DNA of 36,720 bases. Source: an uncultured Acetobacteraceae bacterium (GTDB taxonomy: Bacteria > Pseudomonadota > Alphaproteobacteria > Acetobacterales > Acetobacteraceae). The DNA lies in the NCBI GenBank assembly GCA_937873095.1, contig CALMVI010000155.1, forward strand, positions 1 to 36,720. The letters are read 5' to 3'. A model generated the notes under the pieces. It worked only from the letters and a program-made list of their open reading frames with translations, had not been told where the DNA came from and did not search any database. Shown here piece by piece: positions 1-9,776 of the stretch; position 1 is the stretch's first letter; every line of letters begins with the position of its first letter. The translations under genes and the position numbers were made by a program.

Positions 1-40
1 CCCAGGCACAGGACGCAAAATCTGTCCTATGCTAGCGCGC

Positions 41-113
41 ATGGGGCTCCGCCCCTGGACCCCGCTGGGGTTTGAAACCCCAGACCCCCGATTCTTGGGA
101 GGGCGGTGCCCTC
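41..113. repeat. GGGGCTCCGCCCC-type structured repeat, copy A
   Basis: Three hairpins lie in a row. The first is GGGGC/GCCCC at 43-55. The second is a 19-base palindrome at 65-83 with a 9-bp stem (CTGGGGTTT). The third is GAGGGC/GCCCTC at 99-113. Read on the minus strand, it has the same order and flanks as the right arm of the groES-groEL intergenic repeat (34799-34855), including GGGGTCTGGGG before and CCCCAGCGGG after the variable stem. The stem sequence differs between copies but pairing is kept. It may end the transcript entering from the left, but there is no T-run. Confidence 0.7.
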
Positions 114-191
114 AGCCCCGCCCCGCTGATGGTCGCTGGTATTGCTGCACTGCACAGTGTTGCAGGCCTGCATCACGCGGCGATACTCGCC

Positions 192-219
192 TTGACGCTA
201 TTAGTGTGTGCACCCTAAC
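192..219 (+). promoter_or_regulatory. tentative sigma-70-like promoter upstream of the DUF1302 gene
   Basis: TTGACG at 192-197 and CCTAAC at 214-219 are separated by 16 bases, about 85 bases before the ATG. The -35 box is good and the -10 box is poor. Apart from repeat copy A, the rest of 1-302 shows no convincing gene. This is inference from box similarity alone. Confidence 0.25.
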
Positions 220-302
220 GTTTTGCTCGTATCGCCGCCGAATCAGCTGCGGCGGACATTGCCCAACCGGACGCAGAGCCGGCAACAGTCGAGGGATGGA
301 GC

Positions 303-2252
303 ATGGTCGGAGCGACCCTTGTTGCGGCGTCACGCGGGAGCGTCCGCCGGCTTGTCTTGATGGCCGGCACCGCCTCGGCCATGTCGGTGCTGACGGGCCA
401 GGCGAGCGCGTTCGACACGACCATCGAAGGCTGGCAGGTGAACGTGGACACGACGCTGTCGTCCAGCGTCGACCTCAGGACCTCGCCGATCGACTACAAT
501 TTCGTGGGCGTCGCCAATGGCGGCCGTTTCGTGCTGGCCAACAACGACAACGGCACGTTGAACTACCGCGACGGGTCTCCTGTTGCGGCCGTGCAGCGCG
601 CGACGGTCGAGATCCAGGGCAAGAAGGACGATTACGGCTTCTTCGTCCGCGCGACCGGCTTCTACGACCCCGTCATCGACAGCGAGAACACCGATTTCCT
701 GCATCTGAGCCGGGCTGCCGAGGTCGATATCGGCGCCAATCTGCGCCTGCTTGATGCCTACGCGTTCGCCCGCCCCTCGATCTTCGGCCACCCCGTCGAC
801 GTTCGCGTCGGCGCGCAGGCGCTGAACTGGGGCGAGAGCACGTTCATCCAGTTCGGCATCAACTCGATCAACCCGCTCGACACCACCGCGCTGCGCACGC
901 CCGGCTCCGAACTGCGCCAGGGCTTCCTGCCGATCCCCGTCGTGGACGTGAAGACCGACATCGGCGACGGCTACTCGCTCGAGGGTTTCTGGCAGTTTGC
1001 CTGGACGCGCAGCATCCTGGAGCCGAACGGTTCTTTCTTTGGAGCAAACGACACGATCACCGACGGCGGCACGTACGGCAACCTGCGTAACGACTTCGCC
1101 GACAACCGCCAGTCGGTCTACGGCATCAACGGAGCGGCCGGCGACCTGTTCGGCGCTTCGCTGCCCCGCAGCCTGGACCGCCATCCGACCAGCCTGGACC
1201 AGTTCGGCTTCGCCCTGCGCAAGAGCTTCTCAGCGCTCGGCGATGCCGAGATCGGCCTGTATTTCGAGAATTACCACAGCCGGACACCGTTCGGTTCCGA
1301 CATCACCGGACGCTACAACATCTCCGGCCTCGCCCCCTATCTGGGGCCGACCTATGCCGAGCTGCCGAACCCGTACACGCTCGCCTTGGGCGCCGGCAAG
1401 GGCTACGCCATCAAGAGCTACGAATCCACCGCGTCCTACTTCGCCGACTATCCAAAGGACATCCATCTGTTGGGCGTCAGCTGGAACTTCACCGGCCCGG
1501 CAGGTCTGGCGCTGCAGGGCGAGCTCTCCAGCCGCATCAACCAGCCGATCCAGCTGGCTTCGTCCGACCTGGCGCTGGCTCAGGCGCTGCCCGCGATCAA
1601 GCAGTCGCTCGGCCTGTCTCCCGCCTTGCTCGTCGCCTACAACAACGGCATCAACGACCCGACCATTCAGGCGGCCGGCATTCCAACGGGATACGGCCAG
1701 ATCATCGACGGCTGGAAGCGCTACCCGGTCATCCAGGCGCAGACGACGGCGACCAAGCTGTTCAACGCCATCCCCAGCCTCTACATCAACCAGATCGCGC
1801 TGGTCGGCGAAATCGGCGGCGACTACGTCGTGAACTTCCCGCGCAACCGCGGCATCTTCGATGCCTCGTACACGACCGACGTGAACTCGGCCTTCAACGA
1901 AACCGCAACGGTGGACGGCAACACGACCCTCTCGACCAAGGGTCTGCCGAGCCAATTCTCCGCCGCCTACACGATCGCCAGCATCATCGACATGCCCAAC
2001 CTGCTGCCCTACGGCATCGACATGAAGCCGACGATCTCGCTGCAGCACGACTTCGTCGGCACCAGCCCGGTCGGCGTCAACGTCTTCGTGCAGAACACCG
2101 CCGCCGCCAGCATCGGCGTCACCTTCAACTACCTGCAGGCCTGGAGCCTGGGCGTGCAGTACACCAATCACTTCCCGCTGTTCGACGCGGGCAAGTTCTA
2201 CGGGCTGCTCGACCGCGACTTCGTGTCCGCCGTCGTTTCGTACGAGTTCTAG
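303..2252 (+). CDS. DUF1302 family outer-membrane protein
   Basis: 649 aa. The N-terminus is a signal peptide: RR, then a hydrophobic LVLMAGTASAMSVLTG, then an ASA cleavage site near residue 36. The body is rich in alternating aromatic and polar strands and ends in ...SYEF, the terminal Phe expected of an outer-membrane beta-barrel. The stretch NWGESTFIQFGINSINPLD and the following PGSELRQGFLPIPVV are what I recall as the signature of DUF1302 proteins. The start is supported by GAGGG seven bases before the ATG. Family knowledge: these proteins are usually encoded near DUF1329, YCF48-like and MMPL genes and are presumed to handle hydrophobic compounds; substrates are unknown. Here the YCF48 and MMPL genes follow, but no DUF1329 gene is visible. 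The TAG stop lies inside a repeat stem at 2249-2291. I am sure of the family, not of the role. Confidence 0.88.
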   Translation: MVGATLVAASRGSVRRLVLMAGTASAMSVLTGQASAFDTTIEGWQVNVDTTLSSSVDLRTSPIDYNFVGVANGGRFVLANNDNGTLNYRDGSPVAAVQRATVEIQGKKDDYGFFVRATGFYDPVIDSENTDFLHLSRAAEVDIGANLRLLDAYAFARPSIFGHPVDVRVGAQALNWGESTFIQFGINSINPLDTTALRTPGSELRQGFLPIPVVDVKTDIGDGYSLEGFWQFAWTRSILEPNGSFFGANDTITDGGTYGNLRNDFADNRQSVYGINGAAGDLFGASLPRSLDRHPTSLDQFGFALRKSFSALGDAEIGLYFENYHSRTPFGSDITGRYNISGLAPYLGPTYAELPNPYTLALGAGKGYAIKSYESTASYFADYPKDIHLLGVSWNFTGPAGLALQGELSSRINQPIQLASSDLALAQALPAIKQSLGLSPALLVAYNNGINDPTIQAAGIPTGYGQIIDGWKRYPVIQAQTTATKLFNAIPSLYINQIALVGEIGGDYVVNFPRNRGIFDASYTTDVNSAFNETATVDGNTTLSTKGLPSQFSAAYTIASIIDMPNLLPYGIDMKPTISLQHDFVGTSPVGVNVFVQNTAAASIGVTFNYLQAWSLGVQYTNHFPLFDAGKFYGLLDRDFVSAVVSYEF

Positions 2253-2353
2253 ACCATGACGGGGTCGCATCGGCTTACCGTCATGGTCTAGCGTCTCGTT
2301 CAGGCGAGAAAGATCCACGCGTTCAGGTGAGTTCCACCTGAACGCGATCTGCT
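2249..2353 (+). repeat. two-module palindromic (REP-like) element, complete copy I
   Basis: Module 1 is a 14-bp perfect stem, 2249-2262 pairing with 2278-2291, starting and ending in CTAG, with a loop containing TCGCATCGGCT. A linker of about 26 bases follows. Module 2 is a 12-bp perfect stem CGCGTTCAGGTG, 2318-2329 pairing with 2335-2346, then ATCTGCT. The left CTAG includes the stop codon of the DUF1302 gene. Other copies are near 15093, 25917 and 36627. Confidence 0.85.
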
Positions 2354-2530
2354 GTAAGGGGGCGGCGGTTCACGGAAAGGTGTACCGGGCAAGATCACCC
2401 GATCCGGCGTAATCATCCGACTATCGTATGACCACCACGTTTGCTGCCCAGTGCAGCCGGGCGTGGTGGCTTCGACGTTCCAGGGCAGCAGCCTGCGGCC
2501 GCGCCCGCCCAGACGAGAGGTCAGTGTCCG

Positions 2531-3499
2531 TTGAATTCCAAGCTTGGTGTTTCGTTCGCTGCCGCGGCGGTGTTTGCCGCGGGCATGGCGCAGGCGGCAG
2601 CGCCCGCCTCGACCGACACGGCGGCCTGGCGCGCGCTGCACGGGGTGCTGCTCTCGGTCGGCCGGGCCGGCAAGCGGCTGGTGGCGGTGGGCGACCGGGG
2701 TGCGATCCTGCTGTCCGACGATCAGGGCGTGACCTGGTCGGCCGCCCGCAGCGGCACGGACGAGCTGCTGACCGCGTCCGTCTTCGCCAGCCCGACCGAG
2801 GGCTGGGTGGTCGGGCAGGACTCCACCATCCTGCACACGACGGATGGAGGCGAGCACTGGGCTTCGCAGTTGACCGTGGCCGGCGGCGACCAGTCGCTGT
2901 TCTCGGTGGCCGATCTCGGCCCCGGGCACCTGATCGCGACCGGCGCCTACGCGCTGATGCTGGAAACCGTCAACGGCGGCGCCGCCTGGACGCCGGTCAA
3001 GCTGCCCAACCTGGACGAGGACTACCACCTCAACTGCGTGCTGGGGCGCGGGCCGGACGTCATCGTGACGGGGGAGGCAGGGCACGCCTTCGTCCGGCAT
3101 GCAGGTGTCTGGACGCCTATGCCGGTCGGCTACGAGGGCTCGCAATTCGGCTGCCTCACCTCGCATGAGGGCGACGTCTACAGTTTCGGGCTGCGTGGCA
3201 GCCTGTTCGTCTCGTCGGCGGCCTCTCCCGCCTGGCGCCGCATCGACACCGGCGAGCAGCGCTCCATCTTCGGCGGCACGGTCCTGGCCGACGGTTCGTT
3301 CGTCCTGGTCGGCGGCAACGGGCTGGTGATGCGGTTCGACCCGCACACCGCGCGCGTGCGGGTGCTGCCGCCGCCCACCGGCGTCACCCTGTCGGGCGTG
3401 GCCGAGGCGGCGGACGGCAAGTGGGTGCTGGTCGGCGACGACGGCGTGCATGTGATGGACCCGGCCGCACAGCAGACCGGTGGGGAGATGACGCAGTGA
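2531..3499 (+). CDS. YCF48/BNR-like exported protein
   Basis: 322 aa from a TTG start. That start gives a clean signal peptide (NSKLGVSFAAAAVFAAGMAQA, cleavage near residue 22), with AGAGG ten bases upstream. A longer frame from 2441 would put a poor non-hydrophobic leader in front, and an ATG at 2586 would remove the signal. The mature part shows repeated beta-propeller blades ending in sequences such as LSDDQGVTW, HTTDGGEHW and ETVNGGAAW, typical of YCF48/BNR repeats. In plants and cyanobacteria YCF48 assists photosystem II assembly. The proteobacterial relatives next to MMPL permeases have no settled function and probably act as periplasmic partners. The stop codon overlaps the start of the permease gene, so the two are translationally coupled. 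Confidence 0.8.
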   Translation: MNSKLGVSFAAAAVFAAGMAQAAAPASTDTAAWRALHGVLLSVGRAGKRLVAVGDRGAILLSDDQGVTWSAARSGTDELLTASVFASPTEGWVVGQDSTILHTTDGGEHWASQLTVAGGDQSLFSVADLGPGHLIATGAYALMLETVNGGAAWTPVKLPNLDEDYHLNCVLGRGPDVIVTGEAGHAFVRHAGVWTPMPVGYEGSQFGCLTSHEGDVYSFGLRGSLFVSSAASPAWRRIDTGEQRSIFGGTVLADGSFVLVGGNGLVMRFDPHTARVRVLPPPTGVTLSGVAEAADGKWVLVGDDGVHVMDPAAQQTGGEMTQ

Positions 3500-5847
3500 T
3501 CGACTTTCTGGACCGCGCGCTGTTCGGCCATCGCCGCCTGGTGCTGGTGCTGTTCGCGCTGGTGACCGTGGGCCTGGGCTTCTTCACCGTCCGCGTCCGG
3601 CCGGACGCGTCGTTCGACAAGCTGCTGCCGTCCCACAACGCCTATATCGACACCTACAAGAAGGTGGAGACGCAGTTCGGCGGCGGCAACGTGCTGCTGA
3701 TCTCGCTGGAGGCCAGGAACGGCGACATCTTCTCGGCCAAGTATCTCGACACGCTGCGGCGCCTGACCGACGACGTGTTCTTCCTGCCCGGCGTGGACCG
3801 CAACCACGTCAGCAGCCTGTTCACGCCGGACACGCGCTTTGCCGAGGTGGTCGAAGGCGGGTTCAACGGCGGCCCGGTCATTCCGGCGACGTTCAAGCCG
3901 GACGCGAAGGGATTCGGCACGCTTCGCGCCAACATCTACAAGTCTGGCATCCTCGGCCGGCTGGTCGCCAACAACTTCCGCAGCGCCGTCGTCAGCGCCA
4001 AGCTGAACGACGTCGATCCGCAGACCGGCAAGCACCTCGATTACGGCCGCTTCGCCGACGAACTCGACAGCGTCATCCGGGCCAAGTACAACACGCCGGA
4101 CACCCAGGTGCACATACTGGGTTTCGCGCAGGCGGTCGGCGACATCGAGCATGGCGCGCAGGTGATCGTGCTGTTCTTCGGCATCGCGCTCGCTGTGGCG
4201 GCCGTGCTGCTCTACATCGTTTCCAGGTCGCTGTACCTGACCGTGGCCGCGCTGGCCTGCTCGCTGATCGCGGTGATGTGGCAACTCGGCATCATCACGA
4301 TATTCGGGATCGGCATCGACCCGATCTCGGTGCTGATCCCGTTCCTGATCCTGTCCATCGGGGTCAGCCACGGCGTGCAGATCGCACTGTCAAACGTGCG
4401 CCTGACCGGCGAGGGCAAGTCCGCGCTGGAAGCCGCCCGCGGCAGTTTCCACAACCTGCTCGAACCGGGCGCGGTTGCGCTGGCGCTGGCCGTGCTCACC
4501 TTCGTGACCGTAACCACGATTCCCGTGCCGGCGATCCGCGAGCTGGCGTTGACGGCCGCAATCGGGATTGCGGTGCTGGCCGTGACCAACCTGATGGTGC
4601 TGCCGGTGATCGCGAGCTTTGCCGGCATCTCCATGGCGCGGATCGAGGCGGCGCAGCGCGGCGCCGCACGGTTCGAGGGGTTCTGGCGGCTTCTCGCCAG
4701 CCTGATCGCGCCGCGCTCGGCCGTGATCATCTGCGGGCTGACGCTGGCGGTGGCCGGCGGTGCGCTGATGCTCGGACAGCCGGTGGTGGGCGACCTTCAC
4801 GTGGGCGTGCCGGAGCTGCGGCCGGACAGCCGCAACAACCGCGACGCCGCGTTCTTCCAGAACAACTACTCCGTCGGCGTGGACGTGCTGGAGGTGTTCG
4901 CCGAGGGGCCCGCCAATACCTGCCTGGACTACGCCGCCGTGCGCCGGATCGACGACCTCGACTACCGCCTGCAGGGCGTGCCGGGCGTGCGCAGCACGCT
5001 GTTCATGGGGCACCTGATGCGCCTGGTGAACGTGCAGTTCAACGAGGGCAACCCCAAGTTCAACTACCTGCCGCATGACAGCCGGGTGCTGGGCCGCGAC
5101 AGCTCGGCCTTCGAGCCGGCGCAGGGGCTGGCCAACAACGATTGTTCGGCGATGCCGCTGATCATCTTCCTGACCGACCACAAGGCCGGCACGATCGACC
5201 GCGTCATCAAGACGATCGAGCGATTCTCCGCCTCCCCATCCGCCGCGAAGGTGCGGCTGGAGCTTGCGGCCGGAACCGCGGGCGTGATCGGCGCCACCAA
5301 CGTGGTGGTCGAGCGTGCGCAGCTGCCGATGCTGGGCCTGGTGTACGGCATGATCATCGTGATCTGCCTGGGCGTGTTCCGGTCCGTGCGTGCGGCGATC
5401 TGCATCGTGCTGCCGCTGGCCGCGGTGTCGATTCTCGCCAACGCGGCGATGAGCGTGCTCGGCATCGGCCTGAAGCTGTCCACCCTGCCGGTGACCGCAC
5501 TCGGCGTCGGCATCGGAGTCGATTACGGCATCTACAAGTTCTCGCGCCTGAGCTATTACATGCGCCGCGGCTACACGCTGAACGCGGCCTACATCCAGAC
5601 CCTGCGCGAGACCGGCTCGGCGGTGATCTTCACCGGCCTGTCGCTGTCCATCGGGGTCGCCACCTGGGCGTTCTCTCCGCTGCAGTTCCAGGCGGACATG
5701 GGCATGCTGCTGACCTTCATGTTCTTCATGAACATGGCGGGCGCCATCGTGGTGCTGCCCGCGATCATCGGCGTGATGGACCTGATCGTGCCGCAGAAAC
5801 GGCCGGAAGACATCGCCGCCGCGCTCGAACCGGAGCATGGCGGGTAG
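3496..5847 (+). CDS. MMPL/RND superfamily permease (HAE3-like)
   Basis: 783 aa. The GTG start at 3496 overlaps the upstream TGA as GTGA and has GGGGAGA just before it. Residues about 14-33 form TM1, followed by a large periplasmic domain and a block of five more membrane helices. The pattern then repeats, which is the duplicated 12-helix plan of RND transporters. TM10 carries GVGIGVDYGIY with Asp676, the expected proton-relay position. The matching TM4 segment reads SIGVSHGVQ with His292 in place of the usual Asp, as I recall for HAE3/predicted-exporter members. It probably moves a lipid or another hydrophobic molecule across or out of the inner membrane, with the YCF48-like and DUF1302 proteins as periplasmic and outer-membrane partners. 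The substrate is unknown. Confidence 0.85.
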   Translation: MIDFLDRALFGHRRLVLVLFALVTVGLGFFTVRVRPDASFDKLLPSHNAYIDTYKKVETQFGGGNVLLISLEARNGDIFSAKYLDTLRRLTDDVFFLPGVDRNHVSSLFTPDTRFAEVVEGGFNGGPVIPATFKPDAKGFGTLRANIYKSGILGRLVANNFRSAVVSAKLNDVDPQTGKHLDYGRFADELDSVIRAKYNTPDTQVHILGFAQAVGDIEHGAQVIVLFFGIALAVAAVLLYIVSRSLYLTVAALACSLIAVMWQLGIITIFGIGIDPISVLIPFLILSIGVSHGVQIALSNVRLTGEGKSALEAARGSFHNLLEPGAVALALAVLTFVTVTTIPVPAIRELALTAAIGIAVLAVTNLMVLPVIASFAGISMARIEAAQRGAARFEGFWRLLASLIAPRSAVIICGLTLAVAGGALMLGQPVVGDLHVGVPELRPDSRNNRDAAFFQNNYSVGVDVLEVFAEGPANTCLDYAAVRRIDDLDYRLQGVPGVRSTLFMGHLMRLVNVQFNEGNPKFNYLPHDSRVLGRDSSAFEPAQGLANNDCSAMPLIIFLTDHKAGTIDRVIKTIERFSASPSAAKVRLELAAGTAGVIGATNVVVERAQLPMLGLVYGMIIVICLGVFRSVRAAICIVLPLAAVSILANAAMSVLGIGLKLSTLPVTALGVGIGVDYGIYKFSRLSYYMRRGYTLNAAYIQTLRETGSAVIFTGLSLSIGVATWAFSPLQFQADMGMLLTFMFFMNMAGAIVVLPAIIGVMDLIVPQKRPEDIAAALEPEHGG

Positions 5848-5945
5848 AGCACCCCCCGAGCAGACAGGCTTGGGAAGGTGCGCTTTGGCTGGCCTAACGA
5901 TCCGTTCAGGTTTCCCGGCGATGATGCACGGACGGGAGACCCAAC

Positions 5946-7640
5946 GTGCATTTCATCGAGCAAGCGGCAAGCCGCTCCATTCGCGCCAAGATCGTCGCCG
6001 GCCTCAGCTGCATGCTGCTCGGCCTGGGTGTGGTCGGCATCGTGGCCCTGGGCAAGTTCGCCGAACTCGACGCGAAGGTTCGCGAAACGAACGGCCACTA
6101 CCTGACGTCGGTCGAAGACCTCTCCGAGCTGCGGGGCGCGCTGCTGAACTGGCGCCTGTTCCTGATGCGGGAGGTGGCGTTCCCCAGGGATGCACAAAGC
6201 GTGGCGCTCGCCAGAAGCGCGCGGGCCAAGGCGATGGACAGCATCCGTCAGGCCGAAGCGGCGTATGCGGCCAGGATAAGCGACCCGGACGAGCGGCGGC
6301 TTTACGACCAGTATGCGACGGCGCGCGACGCCCTGTTCACCGCCGCGTCGCAGACCCTGGCCGTAGGACGCGACTATGCCGCCACGGCCGAGTATTACCG
6401 CCTGCACGTCCTGCCGGTCGCCCCCGCGGTGGACGTCGCGATCCAGAACAGCGTGCGCTTCAACGTCGATGGCGCCAGCCGGGGCGTGGCGCAGTCTGCA
6501 GAGATCTACGGCAGGGGTCGCACCATGGTCATGGCCATCCTCGGTTCAGGATTCGTGGTGGCGCTGCTCATCGCCGTGGTGCTGGTTCGCGTCGTCTCCA
6601 CGCCCATCCGCCGCATGACGGGCACGATGCGCGAACTGGCCAGCGGAAACACCTCCCAGGAGATCCCGTTCAGAGGCCGCGGTGACGAGGTGGGCCAGAT
6701 GGCGGACGCCGTCCAGGTGTTCAGGGACGCCCTGCTCGATGCCGAACGTCTGGCGGCCACCGAAGCGACCGCGCGGGCCGCCAAGGAGGCTCGTTCGGCG
6801 GCGCTGTCGGGGCTGGTGAAAAGCTTCGAACGCCAGGTCGGCGGCATGACGTCTCTGCTGTCCTCGGCATCCACCGAACTGGAGGCCACTGCCCGGTCGA
6901 TGTCCGGCACGGCCAAGGAGACCGACACGCGTGCCGCCGTGGTCGGCGCCGCTGCGGGGGAAGCGGCATCCTCCGTGAACTCGGTGGCGGCAGCGTCCGA
7001 ACAATTGAGCGCCTCGATCCAGGAGATCAGCAGGCAGGTGGCCGAGTCGGCGCAGATGACGGCGAAGGCCGTCGAGGATGCGCGCCGGACCGACACGGTG
7101 GTGCGGGCGCTGGCCGAGGGTGCGGACAAGATCGGTCAGGTGGTCGGCATGATCACCTCGATCGCCCGCCAGACCAACCTGCTGGCGCTGAACGCCACGA
7201 TCGAGGCGGCCCGGGCAGGCGATGCGGGCAGAGGCTTCGCCGTCGTGGCGAGCGAGGTGAAGAGCCTTGCGCAACAGACGGCTCAGGCCACCGAGGAGAT
7301 CGCCGGGCAGGTCTCGCAGATCCAGTCTGCGACGCGGCAGGCGGTCGGCGCCATCAACGACATCGCAAACACCATCAAGGACGTGAGCGGGATTGCGACG
7401 GCGATCGCCATTGCGGTCGAGCAGCAGGGCTCGGCCACGGCCGAGATCGCCCGAAACGTGCAGAGCACCGCCGCAAGCACCCAGGAAGTCACGGCGAACA
7501 TCGCCGGGGTCAGCCAGGCGGCAGGAAACACCGGCACTGCGGCAGCCGAGGTGCTGGCCGCCGCCGATGGTCTGTCCCGCCAGGCGGAGCGATTGAACGC
7601 GGAGGTCAACGCATTCATCGTCAGCGTGCAGGCTGCCTGA
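5946..7640 (+). CDS. methyl-accepting chemotaxis protein
   Basis: 564 aa inner-membrane chemoreceptor. The GTG start has GGGAG seven bases upstream (5934-5938). TM1 is at about 14-36. A helical periplasmic sensor of roughly 155 residues (four-helix-bundle type) follows, then TM2 at about 194-217, HAMP at about 215-268 and the signalling coiled coil to the end. The hairpin tip at about 406-438 contains [20 protein letters not shown] and [12 protein letters not shown], the near-invariant CheA/CheW contact region. No CheR/CheB-binding pentapeptide is seen at the C-terminus. No chemotaxis operon is nearby, so it is an orphan receptor feeding a pathway encoded elsewhere. The ligand cannot be inferred. 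Confidence 0.93.
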   Translation: MHFIEQAASRSIRAKIVAGLSCMLLGLGVVGIVALGKFAELDAKVRETNGHYLTSVEDLSELRGALLNWRLFLMREVAFPRDAQSVALARSARAKAMDSIRQAEAAYAARISDPDERRLYDQYATARDALFTAASQTLAVGRDYAATAEYYRLHVLPVAPAVDVAIQNSVRFNVDGASRGVAQSAEIYGRGRTMVMAILGSGFVVALLIAVVLVRVVSTPIRRMTGTMRELASGNTSQEIPFRGRGDEVGQMADAVQVFRDALLDAERLAATEATARAAKEARSAALSGLVKSFERQVGGMTSLLSSASTELEATARSMSGTAKETDTRAAVVGAAAGEAASSVNSVAAASEQLSASIQEISRQVAESAQMTAKAVEDARRTDTVVRALAEGADKIGQVVGMITSIARQTNLLALNATIEAARAGDAGRGFAVVASEVKSLAQQTAQATEEIAGQVSQIQSATRQAVGAINDIANTIKDVSGIATAIAIAVEQQGSATAEIARNVQSTAASTQEVTANIAGVSQAAGNTGTAAAEVLAAADGLSRQAERLNAEVNAFIVSVQAA

Positions 7641-8308
7641 AGGCCAGGAGCTCTGAGGCTGTGAATTCATCGGCGCCGCAGGCGCAACAGGCAGGAAAGC
7701 GGGGCTCTGCCCGCACCCCGCCAAACGCAGGGCGTTTGGATCCCGGTAATCTCATTTGTTTTGCGGGTCCGGGGCGCCCGCGCGCCCGGCCGCGATCAGC
7801 CGCGCATCGGGGATCCACCTCAACGGCGTCGCGCACCGGCTACGGGAACATGGACTCGTCCCCTTCTTCGACGCCGGCACCAGTTCGGCCACGTTGTGGC
7901 CGAAGTCGATACTCGAAAACCCGAGCACTTGGAACGAGGATCGCCGCAATCGCCTAGACGCGGGGGACACAAGCGAATGATCAGAGGGCTTTCAAACCCG
8001 GCCGACACCCGGTCCATCAAGTCGTTACGTTGTAGAAACTCATCAGGCATTGCCGGACATTCGAGCGGGTTCGCAACCAATGCCGGATTGCGGTATCACT
8101 CATTGAGTTCGACAGTGTGCCTGTCCCTTAAGCCAGTTCTCAAACTCTGTTGGAAACGCAGCCTGAGCAGTCTGTCGAATAACGACAGCTCTAAGAGCTT
8201 CCCGAGTTTTGTCAGTCCTGCGAGAATGGACCGGCTCGTCACCCCGCGAGTAAGGGCGTTCTTGCTCATCGAGGGCATGTCGTCCCGCTGCGATAAATCA
8301 GATCTGCA
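7641..8308. other. gene-poor interval with repeat copy C and possible decayed coding remnants
   Basis: No open frame has a convincing start, ribosome site and protein-like sequence. A 74-codon plus-strand frame (7756-7980) and a 60-codon minus-strand frame (8096-8278) have protein-like stretches, but I recognise no family. Base composition drops from about 7980 to 8300 compared with both neighbours, which fits a decayed or foreign fragment. Confidence 0.4.
7700..7746. repeat. GGGGCTYYGCCCC-type structured repeat, copy C (short)
   Basis: GGGGCTCTGCCC, then GCACCCCG, then an 8-bp perfect stem CCAAACGC/GCGTTTGG (7721-7728 with 7732-7739), then GATCCC. Order and flanks match copies A and B, but the second stem has an unrelated sequence that still pairs. 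It lies 60 bases after the chemoreceptor stop. Confidence 0.6.
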
Positions 8309-9616
8309 TCAAGGCCGGCCGATGCTGTGATAGCGCAGACCAGCGGCCTGCATCGCGGCACGCTCGTACATGTTGCGCAGGTCGACGATCAGGTCGCCGC
8401 GCATCGCCTCGCGCAGCCGTTCCGGCGCGATCGCGCGGAACTCGTTCCACTCGGTGACCACGACGAGAAGGTCCGCTTCCGCGGCCGCGTCCAGCGCGTC
8501 GCGGCAGTAGGTGACGCCGGGCGGCAGCATGGGCCGCGCCTGGTCCATGCCGGCCGGGTCGAAGGCGCGCACCATCGCACCGTCCTCCACCAGCCGGCCC
8601 ACGATGGGCAGGGAGGGCGCGTCGCGCATGTCGTCGGTCTCCGGCTTGAAGGTCAGGCCGAGGATGGCGACCGTGCGGCCGCGCACCGAGCCGCCGGCCG
8701 CGGCGATCACCCGCGCCGCCATGCCCGCCTTGCGCGCGTCGTTGACGGCCACGACCGCTTCGATCAGCCGCGAGGGCGCGCCGTGGTCCTGGGCGATGCG
8801 CACCATCGCCAGCGTGTCCTTGGGGAAGCAGCTGCCGCCGAAACCCGGGCCGGGGTGGAGGAACTTGCGGCCGATGCGCCCGTCCAGCCCGATGCCGCGC
8901 GCCACGTCGTGAACGTCGGCCCCGGCGCGCTCGCAGATGTCGGCCATCTCGTTGATGAACGTCACCTTCATCGCCAGGAACGAGTTGGCCGCGTATTTCA
9001 CCAGCTCGGCGGTCTCCAGGTTGGTGAACAGGATCGGCGCCTCGATCAGATAGAGCGGCCGGTAGAGCTGGCGCAGCACCTCGCGCGCCCGGTCGGTCTC
9101 CACCCCGATCACCACCCGGTCGGGCCGCATGAAGTCGGGGATGGCGCTGCCCTCGCGCAGGAACTCGGGGTTGGAGGCGACATCGACCTGCAGCTCTGGC
9201 CGCACGGAGGCCAGGATCTCCTTGATGCGGCGCCCGGTGCCGACCGGGACGGTCGATTTCGTCACGATCACGGTGGGGCCGGTCAGCACGCGCGCCACCT
9301 GCTCGACGGCGGCAAACACGTAGGACAGGTCAGCATGCCCGTCCCCCCGGCGGGTGGGGGTGCCGACTGCGATGAAGACCGCGTCCACGCCGTCCACGGC
9401 AGCGGCGATGTCGCGCCCGAAGGTCAGGCGCCCGGCACGCACGTTGTCGGCCACCAAAGGCTGCAGGCCCGGCTCGTAGATCGGGATGCCGCCCGCCTGC
9501 AGGCTGGCAAGCTTGGCCGCATCCACCTCCACCACCGCGACCTCGTTGCCCAACTCCGCAAAGCAGGCGCCGGAGACGAGGCCCACGTAACCGCCGCCGA
9601 TCATCGCAATGCGCAT
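8309..9616 (-). CDS. ugd: UDP-glucose 6-dehydrogenase
   Basis: 435 aa cytoplasmic enzyme that oxidises UDP-glucose to UDP-glucuronate with two NAD+. The N-terminal Rossmann domain has GGGYVG at 7-12 and EVD at 30-32. The catalytic thiol is Cys263 in PGPGFGGSCFPKD, and Lys207/Asn211 lie in ELVKYAANSFLA, as expected. The central helix and C-terminal UDP-binding domain (TFKPETDDMRDAPSL) are complete. The start is supported by a GGGGGAT site eight bases upstream. It is divergent in orientation from the chemoreceptor and lies 160 bases downstream of the Wzz/BY-kinase gene on the same strand. UDP-glucuronate could be used directly in the polymer or passed to the decarboxylase at 24821. Confidence 0.96.
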   Translation of the reverse strand: MRIAMIGGGYVGLVSGACFAELGNEVAVVEVDAAKLASLQAGGIPIYEPGLQPLVADNVRAGRLTFGRDIAAAVDGVDAVFIAVGTPTRRGDGHADLSYVFAAVEQVARVLTGPTVIVTKSTVPVGTGRRIKEILASVRPELQVDVASNPEFLREGSAIPDFMRPDRVVIGVETDRAREVLRQLYRPLYLIEAPILFTNLETAELVKYAANSFLAMKVTFINEMADICERAGADVHDVARGIGLDGRIGRKFLHPGPGFGGSCFPKDTLAMVRIAQDHGAPSRLIEAVVAVNDARKAGMAARVIAAAGGSVRGRTVAILGLTFKPETDDMRDAPSLPIVGRLVEDGAMVRAFDPAGMDQARPMLPPGVTYCRDALDAAAEADLLVVVTEWNEFRAIAPERLREAMRGDLIVDLRNMYERAAMQAAGLRYHSIGRP

Positions 9617-9776
9617 GATTATATCCCCCGGACTCGATGCGGTCCCGTGTCATTCAGCCAAAACGCTGGCGGCCCTGGCGCCTTTGCAGGCCCCGAACAC
9701 GCCCCTTCGCTATCCGGCGAATGCGATATCGGCATGTTCCGAATCTGCAATTCCTGTGCCGAAACGCGGCCGCTCA

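Noticed and set aside
5894-5925. Possible sigma-28 promoter before the chemoreceptor gene
   Set aside because: TAAC and GGCGATGA resemble the boxes but the spacing is about 18 instead of 15 bases.
8096-8278. 60-codon minus-strand frame downstream of ugd
   Set aside because: Protein-like in parts, but no convincing ribosome site or family; treated as a possible remnant.
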